From: a virus
Virus record (IMG/VR): IMGVR_UViG_3300032235_001020
Coordinates: 20,981 to 84,980 of that record
Length of the DNA stretch: 64,000 nt
Reading direction: 5' to 3' (one strand)
Below, in pieces: positions 30,923 to 36,833 of this stretch (positions are counted from its first letter, which is position 1; each line of letters opens with the position of its first letter). The notes beneath the pieces were generated by a model. That model saw nothing but the letters and a program-made list of their open reading frames with translations. It was not told where the DNA came from and searched no databases. Both the position numbers and the translations under genes were made by a program.

Positions 30923-31110
30923 TCAGTAACAGGCCCCATCAGGCGCCGGAAGTCAGCGGTGAACTGGGCGCAATCGCTGACGGATTCCTCGATGTCGAGG
31001 AGGACGCGGGCCTCTGCTGCGAGGGTGAGGTTGGAGTCGAGCGCCAGGGTGCCGACGATGAAGCGGCGCTCGAGTGATTTGTCGTCGATAAAAAGGTTGG
31101 TAGTGGTCAT
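30919..31110 (-). CDS. Unknown 63-aa protein
   Basis: MTTTNLFIDDKSLERRFIVG, LAAEARVLLDIEESVSDCAQ. Acidic and helical. ATGA-coupled to the upstream gene; last gene of this stretch. Confidence 0.62.
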   Translation of the reverse strand: MTTTNLFIDDKSLERRFIVGTLALDSNLTLAAEARVLLDIEESVSDCAQFTADFRRLMGPVTD

Positions 31111-31304
31111 GAGTGTTCGTCTTGGTAGCGGATTAGAACGGTGCCGAAATAGCCGCCGAAGTCTTCGTCGATGTCGGGCTTGATGTAGGACAGGAAGCCG
31201 TCTTCGGTTGGCTCCTGCTGCTGTTCTTCGCAGTACTCGAGATAGAGGGCGGGTGTGTAGGTGAGGGTCTGGGTGGCCTGGACCTCGGAGATGTTGAAGG
31301 TCAT
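31107..31304 (-). CDS. Unknown 65-aa acidic protein
   Basis: MTFNISEVQATQTLTYTPAL, then LEYCEEQQQEPTEDGFLSYI and FGGYFGTVLIRYQ. The leader has CTCCGCACCTGATCTCCC-ATG and no purine-rich site. Function unknown. Confidence 0.62.
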   Translation of the reverse strand: MTFNISEVQATQTLTYTPALYLEYCEEQQQEPTEDGFLSYIKPDIDEDFGGYFGTVLIRYQDEHS

Positions 31305-31356
31305 GGGAGATCAGGTGCGGAGGTGTAGGTGGCGGGGGATTCGTAGTTGTTGGCTA

Positions 31357-31551
31357 TTAGTCTGGGAGTTCAGGGTGATCAGGAGTGTCAGTATCAGTAG
31401 AGGATTGTGCGTAGAGGTTGCCCTTGCCGTCGATGAAGAAGCCAAACCCGAAGCCGCCAGCGGCACGGGACTTGGCGTTGAGCTCGGATAGCAGGCGAAG
31501 CATTTGATCCCGGGCGGGATCAGCGCCGTCTGCGGGAACGGGCTTGGTCAT
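31357..31551 (-). CDS. Unknown 64-aa protein
   Basis: MLRLLSELNAKSRAAGGFGF, then GFFIDGKGNLYAQSS. ATGA-coupled to the PcfJ-like gene upstream. No family recognised. Confidence 0.58.
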   Translation of the reverse strand: MTKPVPADGADPARDQMLRLLSELNAKSRAAGGFGFGFFIDGKGNLYAQSSTDTDTPDHPELPD

Positions 31552-33239
31552 TGGGCGAGTGCCTCGGATTGTTGTTGCAGCGCCTGTTGCATGCCTTGCT
31601 GATAGAGCAGGCGTTGGTCGGCGCTGAGTGATTGGTTGGAGGTGGAGACGACCTGGTCGGTAAGGAGCTGACCGTCGCGGTGGCTGAGCTGGATGGTGAA
31701 GGTGGGCTTGCCGTTGACCATGCCGAGGACGATGAAGTTCTGGAACTTCTTGATGCGATCGGCATAGGCACCATTACCGACGCAATTGCGTACGGCGGTG
31801 CCCCACTCAGCCAGCTGGTGGACGGAGTTGGGCTGAAAGAAAGAGACGCGGTCATCGCTGAGGGTGACGCGAACGGGCTCGGGGAAAAGATCCTGAGGCA
31901 GTGGTGCATCAGGAGTCTTGAGTTTCCAGAGCCGCTCTTCTAGCTGGCGATTGAGATCAGCAAGGCGCAGGCGCTTGGGCCTGGGTAGCTCACGCACGCC
32001 GACCCAGCGCTGCTTTTCGTCTGACCAGGTCATGCCGTAGGTGATGTATTCAGCAAGTTGATGGTTGAACCTGTGGATGTCTGAGAGCCAGCAGTTGTCA
32101 TGCTCTTCAGCGGAGCGGCGCATCCAGTGCACGAAGGTGGCCAGGGGCAGGTGCTCCCTGATCCAGGCGATCACGGGGTTCTCGCCAAAATGCCGGAAGC
32201 CGCTCTGGCCGTAGCGCCAGTTAGCGCGGGTGATGTTGTCGAACGACAGGCGGCGGTTGATCTGTTCGCTGAATGCCCAGAGCGCTTGAAGGTGATCAAG
32301 GCTGGCGTCGGGCCAGATCTCAGTGATGGGCTGGAGGCCTCCACACTGTTGCCTGAGAGCGATCCATTGATTGCGGACTTGGTGAGGCGATGCCACCGGA
32401 GCGTCGTACTCGGCGAGTATGTCGTTGAGCTTGCCTTGGATCTGGTTGCGGAACCAGGGCGTATCAACGAGGGTGCCTTTGAGGAAGTCGGAGTGGGATG
32501 GCACCCAGCCCGCCGGGGCGTCCGTAATGCGCAGGATGGAGGCCCAGGTGTCCTGGACGCGAGCGAAGGGGCAGGAGCCCTGCTCTGCCCAGGACTTGCT
32601 GAGCATGGACTTGGCGTAGCGGTGGACGCGGTCGCCGGTCTGCTGGATGAACTCGCTGTTGGAGCAAGCGGCGCGACCGTTGTCTTGGCCAACGGTCCAG
32701 ATGTTGGCGACGTGGAGATAGCGGGTGTCCGAGGCGACGCTGGCTTCCGTGAAATACCAGCGGCGCACTTTGAAGGTGGAGCGACTGCACTCGAGGATCT
32801 CGGCGGCCTCGTCGTCGAAAGGGTTAGAGCCGGGCGCTCCCTCGTAGAGGAAAAGCCGGTGCGGCAGTGAGGCTGCGCCTGGCCTGGCGGCCCATGCCAG
32901 ATGTAGTCCCTCGGTGGGATCGGCGTAGGCGGCGACCCAGAGTTTACGGCCGTCCCCGGCATTGACATGCCAGACGGCGGCTTTGAAGTTGGCGTCATCA
33001 TCGAGCCAGTGCTCGTGCTGACGAATGGCAGGTGAGTTGTTGATGGTTTGTAGCGCCCGCAGGAAGGCGTCTGCCGGGACGATCTCGGGAGGGATCAGTC
33101 CGACCGGCAGGCCAAGCGGGTAAGCAGGACCCCGTGTGGCCGAGCGCTGGGCAGCGGCCTCGGCCTTAAGTCTGCTACGCAGGGCGGGGTCGTACTTGGC
33201 GATGCGCTGCTGGAGATTGGCGGATACGGTGAATTGCAT
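31548..33239 (-). CDS. PcfJ-like protein, 563 aa
   Basis: Residues about 450-540 (SFFQPNSVHQLAEWGTAVRN, CVGNGAYADRIKKFQNFIVL, KPTFTIQLSHRDGQLLTDQV) fit the PcfJ-like domain with its L-x-EG/GT-x2-NCV-x-N-Y core, found in plasmids and phages. The N-terminal 440 residues are a Trp-rich helical region of unknown role (RRWYFTEAS, NGRAACSNSEFIQQTGDRVH). The largest leftward gene; leader ACGCAACCCAC...ATG. Confidence 0.72.
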   Translation of the reverse strand: MQFTVSANLQQRIAKYDPALRSRLKAEAAAQRSATRGPAYPLGLPVGLIPPEIVPADAFLRALQTINNSPAIRQHEHWLDDDANFKAAVWHVNAGDGRKLWVAAYADPTEGLHLAWAARPGAASLPHRLFLYEGAPGSNPFDDEAAEILECSRSTFKVRRWYFTEASVASDTRYLHVANIWTVGQDNGRAACSNSEFIQQTGDRVHRYAKSMLSKSWAEQGSCPFARVQDTWASILRITDAPAGWVPSHSDFLKGTLVDTPWFRNQIQGKLNDILAEYDAPVASPHQVRNQWIALRQQCGGLQPITEIWPDASLDHLQALWAFSEQINRRLSFDNITRANWRYGQSGFRHFGENPVIAWIREHLPLATFVHWMRRSAEEHDNCWLSDIHRFNHQLAEYITYGMTWSDEKQRWVGVRELPRPKRLRLADLNRQLEERLWKLKTPDAPLPQDLFPEPVRVTLSDDRVSFFQPNSVHQLAEWGTAVRNCVGNGAYADRIKKFQNFIVLGMVNGKPTFTIQLSHRDGQLLTDQVVSTSNQSLSADQRLLYQQGMQQALQQQSEALAQ

Positions 33240-33295
33240 GGTTCGACGTGGGTTGCGTTACGTGTGTCGTGGCAGGCAGATTGGCATAAAAAGAA

Positions 33296-33322
33296 GCCCT
33301 GCTAGCGGGGTGCTGGCAGGGC
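33296..33322 (-). terminator. Intrinsic terminator of the 33328 gene
   Basis: GCCCTGC...GCAGGGC stem and TTCTTTTTATG leftward. Confidence 0.8.
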
Positions 33323-33327
33323 GGGAA

Positions 33328-33561
33328 TCAGAAGGCAGGAGCGGGCCATGCGTAGCGCTCTTCGAGGGTGCGCTCGTAGATGGCCTCCAGGACTTCGATG
33401 CGTTCGTCGTCGAGTTCATCGCCGTGGTCTTCGTCGGAGGTGACGATGACCTCGCCGGGGAAGAGCTGCTCGAGGATCAGGCCGATGGGCTCGAGCTGGT
33501 CGGGGGTGCCGCGCACGGAGAGGCGGACGCGGCGATCGGGGCAGTACTGAGTGAGGACCAT
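33328..33561 (-). CDS. Unknown 77-aa acidic protein
   Basis: MVLTQYCPDRRVRLSVRGTP, then LILEQLFPGEVIVTSDEDHG and an acidic helix. No family recognised. Between a terminator and the membrane protein at 33597. Confidence 0.6.
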   Translation of the reverse strand: MVLTQYCPDRRVRLSVRGTPDQLEPIGLILEQLFPGEVIVTSDEDHGDELDDERIEVLEAIYERTLEERYAWPAPAF

Positions 33562-33596
33562 GTGTTTGTTGAGAATAGTTTGCAGTAAGAGTTGAA

Positions 33597-33881
33597 TCAG
33601 GCGGTGAAGCCAGCGACGGCACGGGACTTCGCCTTAGGAGCGGCGGTCCGTGCCTTGGGCTTGGCAGTGCTGATGTGCTGCGGGCGTGCGGGCTGGCATT
33701 CGATGACCAGGGTCTCGAGCTGCGGGGGTACGGTGCTTTCCCGTACTGGAGTCCTGGGCTCGGAGAAAAGGTCTTCGATGCCGGGGAAGAAGTTCTTCAG
33801 GCCCGGCCAGAGCAGGCGCTGCCAGAAGACGGTTGCTATTGCTGCGGTCCAGGCCGCGATGGTGATGATGGTGTTGCGCAT
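33597..33881 (-). CDS. 94-aa membrane-anchored protein
   Basis: N-terminal hydrophobic helix (IITIAAWTAAIATVFWQRLL, residues 4-23), then a soluble part with PGLKNFFPGIEDLFSEPRTP and a Lys/Ala/Pro-rich tail. Leader CTCTTTCGCAACCACC-ATG. Likely a bitopic membrane protein. Confidence 0.6.
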   Translation of the reverse strand: MRNTIITIAAWTAAIATVFWQRLLWPGLKNFFPGIEDLFSEPRTPVRESTVPPQLETLVIECQPARPQHISTAKPKARTAAPKAKSRAVAGFTA

Positions 33882-33908
33882 GGTGGTTGCGAAAGAGCGA
33901 AGGAAGGG

Positions 33909-33970
33909 GCGCCCCATGCACGGCTGCAGGGGCGCAGTAAAAAACCCCACCCGGCAGGCCGAGTGGGGTG
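33909..33970 (-). promoter_or_regulatory. Cassette boundary: terminator plus CGTGCAT leader hairpin
   Basis: Leftward: CCCCAC...GTGGGG stem (33944-33968) with TTTTTTACT ends the 33994 gene; then GCGCCCC...GGGGCGC (33909-33935) presents GCCGTGCA in its loop. Confidence 0.72.
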
Positions 33971-33993
33971 TGAGGTGAGATGGGGACTGGCGA

Positions 33994-34158
33994 CTAGCAG
34001 CAGAGCCAGATGGGAATCCCGAGTTGGGTCTGTCCCACCCGTTGACAGCGCATGAGGTCCGGGGACACCCAGGCAGCGACGTGGAAGCAGCTGCTCTGGG
34101 CGATGGCAGTCGAGGGGGCTAGTGCCAGTAGGGCGAGGAGTGGGAAGAGGTAGCGCAT
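33994..34158 (-). CDS. 54-aa secreted Cys-rich peptide
   Basis: ATG 34158. MRYLFPLLALLALAPSTAIA is a textbook signal peptide with an AIA cleavage site, followed by a 34-aa mature peptide with four Cys (SSCFHVAAW, LMRCQRVGQ, IPIWLCC). It would act in the periplasm, perhaps with disulfides. Partner in style to the 35807 peptide. Confidence 0.62.
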   Translation of the reverse strand: MRYLFPLLALLALAPSTAIAQSSCFHVAAWVSPDLMRCQRVGQTQLGIPIWLCC

Positions 34159-34234
34159 GGGGGCGTAGTCAGTGGAGGAAGAATAGAGCAAAGGAATTTC
34201 TTGCGATCAGAAGGTATAAGAAGTACTGGGGAGC

Positions 34235-34732
34235 TCAGAAGGCGACTTCTTCGCTGGTGGGCTCGGCGTAGGGCTTGAGGGTTTCGGGCTCAGCTACGGG
34301 AGCTGAGTTGAGGACCTCGATGCGCTGAGCGCGGAGTTGTCTGCGGAAGGCGACGGGGTAGCCGCGTTCGTTGCGGGTGATCTCGCCGTAGACGGTCCAG
34401 TAGCCGCTGATGGCGACCCTGGCCCATTCGGTGGTGTTCGCGATCTGCTGGATTTCAGTCGCGATGGGCACACCGTTGTCGGTGGCGATGATCGAGTCGA
34501 TGGGCAGGTCGACGCGGATTTCCTTGCCAGCGCGGTTGTCGCTGGTGGAGTTGGTGAGGATGGCCGAGACGGTGAACTTGCCGCCATCGGGACGGGAGAT
34601 GTCCTTCACGGCTTTGAGCATGCCGACGAGTCGGACCATGCCAGCCGTCTTGGGATCTCCGTTCGAGGTGGCGAGTTGTGCTTCGAGCTCGTTGATGCGA
34701 GCTTCGAGGTCGGCCTTGGTGGCGATTGCCAT
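34235..34732 (-). CDS. Unknown 165-aa protein, possible OB-like fold
   Basis: ATG 34732; the frame extends to 34831 but that stretch is the repeated leader. A coiled-coil start (DLEARINELEAQLATSNG), then a strand-rich domain (KFTVSAILTNSTSDN,  WARVAISGYWTVYGEITR, FRRQLRAQRIEVL) that could be an OB barrel. No family assigned. Confidence 0.62.
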   Translation of the reverse strand: MAIATKADLEARINELEAQLATSNGDPKTAGMVRLVGMLKAVKDISRPDGGKFTVSAILTNSTSDNRAGKEIRVDLPIDSIIATDNGVPIATEIQQIANTTEWARVAISGYWTVYGEITRNERGYPVAFRRQLRAQRIEVLNSAPVAEPETLKPYAEPTSEEVAF

Positions 34733-34773
34733 GGGTGGTGCCGGCGGCGCCGGTGCGAAAGAACCACGCCTCA

Positions 34774-34845
34774 TGTCAGGCAGCGTCAATGCACTGCTGA
34801 AAGGAGGCAATAAAAAAGCCCCCACCCGCAAAAGCGAGTGAGGGC
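34774..34845 (-). promoter_or_regulatory. Cassette boundary B: terminator plus CAGCAGTGCAT leader
   Basis: GCCCTCACT...GGTGGGGGC stem with TTTTTTATT (about 34812-34845), then TTTCAGCAGTGCAT and CGCTGCCTGAC leftward; the 34235 gene follows. Confidence 0.78.
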
Positions 34846-34861
34846 ATGTGTGTGCTCGAGC

Positions 34862-35134
34862 TCAGAAGGGGCAAACGTCCAGCTCGAGCTGGTGTATTGC
34901 CGGCCGATTGAGGTTGGCGAGCTCCTGGCACCAGGCGATATGCCGGCGCTGGAGATCACCGAGCGGGTGGCCGTCCATGATCTGGTCGATCATGGCGTTG
35001 AGGTGCTCGCGTGCGACTTCGATCTCCTGGGAGATCTCGCCGTGGAGCTTGCGGCCATCGTCGGTGATGGTGACGCCAGCGCGCGCCAGGAGGCGAAGTT
35101 GCTGGCTGAGACGGTAGAGCTTGCCTTCCGTCAT
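34862..35134 (-). CDS. Unknown 90-aa helical protein
   Basis: KLYRLSQQLRLLARAGVTIT, GEISQEIEVAREHLNAMIDQ, QRRHIAWCQELANL: helical throughout. Single-gene cassette between boundaries B and C; function unknown. Confidence 0.65.
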   Translation of the reverse strand: MTEGKLYRLSQQLRLLARAGVTITDDGRKLHGEISQEIEVAREHLNAMIDQIMDGHPLGDLQRRHIAWCQELANLNRPAIHQLELDVCPF

Positions 35135-35178
35135 GGTGGTAACCGGGGATCCCGGGGCGAAAGAACCACATGCCGTCA

Positions 35179-35253
35179 GTCAGGTAGCGCGTATGCACTG
35201 CTGAAAGAGGGCAATAAAAAAAGCCCCCACCCCGGGTAAGCGGAGTGAGGGCT
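35179..35253 (-). promoter_or_regulatory. Cassette boundary C: terminator plus CAGCAGTGCAT leader
   Basis: GCCCTCACTCCGCTTA...GGTGGGGGC with TTTTTTTATT, then TTTCAGCAGTGCAT, ACGCGCTACCTGAC. Confidence 0.8.
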
Positions 35254-35258
35254 GTGGA

Positions 35259-35426
35259 TCAGAGGTGGAGAGGAGGCGCGTCGACTGCGGCCATGTACTC
35301 ATCGAAGGTGAGTACGTAGGGGCTGTGGTAGTCGGCCTCCTCTTTGGAGGAGTGGAGTCTTGCGGCCCAGCCGGAGTCGGGATCGGTGGGATCGACGGGC
35401 TCGTAGGCGACGAAGAGGTTGGACAC
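35259..35426 (-). CDS. Unknown 55-aa protein
   Basis: GTG 35426 sits 4 nt after the leader's CCTAACT. SNLFVAYEPVDPTDPDSGWA, then LHSSKEEADYHSPYVLTFDE. Short acidic protein in a single-gene cassette between boundaries C and D. No purine-rich ribosome site. Confidence 0.58.
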   Translation of the reverse strand: MSNLFVAYEPVDPTDPDSGWAARLHSSKEEADYHSPYVLTFDEYMAAVDAPPLHL

Positions 35427-35429
35427 CGT

Positions 35430-35502
35430 AGTTAGGCAGCGCGAATGCACTGCTGAAAGAGGGCAATAAAAAAGCCCCCACCCCGGTAAGCGGAGTGAGG
35501 GC
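35430..35502 (-). promoter_or_regulatory. Cassette boundary D: terminator plus CAGCAGTGCAT leader
   Basis: GCCCTCACTCCGCTTA...GGTGGGGGC with TTTTTTATT, then TTTCAGCAGTGCAT and TCGCGCTGCCTAAC; GCAGTGC-ATTC-GCGCTGC can pair into a 7-bp hairpin. Confidence 0.8.
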
Positions 35503-35512
35503 GAGGGCGTGG

Positions 35513-35710
35513 TCAGCGGAAGAGATGTGGTGTCTTGACGGGGTTGATGAGGCCGAGGCCGTAGAGGGCGAAGCCGACTGCGACACCAGCGCCGCCGATG
35601 AGGCCATGGGCGCCGAAGAGTAGATAGCCAATGCCGCCATAGATGAGGCAGCCGAGGGCGAGTCCACCGAGAGAGCCGAGGACGTAGCCGAACCAGATGG
35701 GGAGGGTCAC
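35513..35710 (-). CDS. 65-aa two-helix membrane protein
   Basis: GTG 35710, 5 nt after CCTAACT. Two Gly-rich hydrophobic helices (YVLGSLGGLALGCLIYGGIG and GLIGGAGVAVGFALYGLGLI) joined by a short turn, then a short tail. Resembles a holin hairpin or a small membrane regulator; cassette context suggests an early accessory gene. Confidence 0.6.
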   Translation of the reverse strand: MTLPIWFGYVLGSLGGLALGCLIYGGIGYLLFGAHGLIGGAGVAVGFALYGLGLINPVKTPHLFR

Positions 35711-35713
35711 CGG

Positions 35714-35788
35714 AGTTAGGCAGCGCAAATGCACTGCTGTTGGAGGTCAATAGAAAAGCCCCCACCCCGGACAAGCGGAGTGAGGGCT
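35714..35788 (-). promoter_or_regulatory. Cassette boundary E: terminator plus CAGCAGTGCAT leader
   Basis: GCCCTCACTCCGCTTG...GGTGGGGGC with TTTTCTATTGACC, then AACAGCAGTGCAT and TTGCGCTGCCTAAC. Confidence 0.78.
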
Positions 35789-35806
35789 AGGACCCACAAG
35801 GAGAAG

Positions 35807-35986
35807 TTAACGAGTTGCCAGATAGGTCCGGCAGAACTCGAGGTGGGCGGCGTGCTGGTGGACGGGCCAGTTCTGCTGGGCGCATTGAGCGCGGGTGGCG
35901 GTGTCGAGTTGAGCGACTGCGGAGTGGATGCCGGCGATGACGAGGACGGGGGTGGCGATGAAGAAAGCGAGGAGAGCGCGTGTCAT
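35807..35986 (-). CDS. 59-aa secreted peptide
   Basis: ATG 35986, 4 nt after CCTGACT. MTRALLAFFIATPVLVIAGI...SAVA is a signal peptide with an AVA cleavage site; the mature part has two Cys (RAQCAQQNW, LEFCRTYL). Likely periplasmic. First gene of the leftward cassette array, next to the control region. Confidence 0.62.
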   Translation of the reverse strand: MTRALLAFFIATPVLVIAGIHSAVAQLDTATRAQCAQQNWPVHQHAAHLEFCRTYLATR

Positions 35987-35988
35987 CG

Positions 35989-36022
35989 GAGTCAGGCAGC
36001 GCGTATGCACTGCTGTTAAGGG
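35989..36022 (-). promoter_or_regulatory. Cassette leader F, promoter-proximal copy
   Basis: CAGCAGTGCAT, ACGCGCTGCCTGAC leftward; GCAGTGC-ATAC-GCGCTGC pairs perfectly apart from one G-U. No terminator stands upstream, consistent with being the first copy. Confidence 0.7.
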
Positions 36023-36833
36023 TCACACCCCTGAACCCGCTCCTGTTAACGCGCGTGGCGTGTACCCTTGGCGTGATTTAACAGCGGAGAGGGGTCCAAG
36101 CACGGCGCGACGCGAGCGGGGAGAAGGGTGTGCGGCAGAGCAGATGCGGGGTGGAGCGTGTCGTGGTGAGTAACCTCCAGCGGAGAGAGAGTGGAGGCGT
36201 GTGGAATGTGCGGAGAGTAAAACAGAGAGCACAATAGAAGCATTGGGTAATACCGCGGCGCGCTAGAATAGGGGCACGAAGAGAGCAGCGCATCCCTCAA
36301 ACCCACGGTGGGCATTGAGTTTGGCGCCGAGAGCGGAAGAGTGAGCGGGGGTATGAGAGAGCGCGAGGGTCGTAGTTACGCGTGTGTGCGTAGCGTGTCA
36401 GATGCGCGTGCTGTTGTATAGCAAGCGATTGCATGTGCAGTTGCGTGTGAAAGCTTAAGAAGCGTGCGCGTGTGGAAGCGTTAGAGCGCGTTGCATTTGA
36501 GTGTGCAACTGTAAGCAGCGGTTGTTCATATGTACCGTTGCTGTACCGTTGCCCTGCGTTCGCTTGCTGCTGCTCGCTTCTGCTGGCAGAAGGGCGCGCG
36601 CGTCTACTTCTTTTTTTTGTTTGGGCGCAGACGCAACCTGACGGGGGTGTTTGATGCGTACCGCGCGGCGCAGCAAAAAATTAGGTCTCTCCAGGGGAGC
36701 GGCCTTGCTTTAGGGCGACGCTTCCTCGTGTGAAATTTGGGCGTTTTACACGGCACGGGAATGCGCGCGCCGCGCAGGTGTGACGCATGAGTCTCGATAG
36801 ACTTGTCTTACGTACTGAATACCGGCTTGCGGT
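36023..36833. promoter_or_regulatory. Gene-free divergent control region, possible origin
   Basis: About 810 nt between the leftward array and the rightward virion genes, without a convincing gene. Alternating purine-pyrimidine tracts (GCGCGCGCG, GTGTGTGCG), a tandem TGTACCGTTGC repeat (about 36531-36552), a T8 run with a GCGTCT/AGACGC stem (about 36600-36643), an interrupted palindrome CGTGT-n-AAA...TTT-n-ACACG (about 36728-36755), and near the end AGTCT-CGAT-AGACT and TACCG-GCTTG-CGGTA directly before ATG 36834. All promoters for both directions must lie here. Confidence 0.5.
36798..36803 (+). promoter_or_regulatory. TAGACT -10-like box in an inverted repeat
   Basis: TAGACT 36 nt before ATG 36834; forms the right arm of AGTCT-CGAT-AGACT (36790-36803). 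Confidence 0.52.

Noticed and set aside
32100-32870. 256-aa rightward frame opposite the PcfJ-like gene
   Set aside because: Antisense shadow of a recognised gene; no start signal.
34774-36022. Repeated elements considered as a CRISPR array
   Set aside because: Repeats are 70 nt or longer, contain terminators, and the spacing sequences are whole genes of 55-165 codons.
36530-36733. 67-aa rightward frame in the control region
   Set aside because: Cys/Phe/Arg-rich with a poly-Phe stretch caused by the T8 run; no ribosome site and no neighbour coupling.
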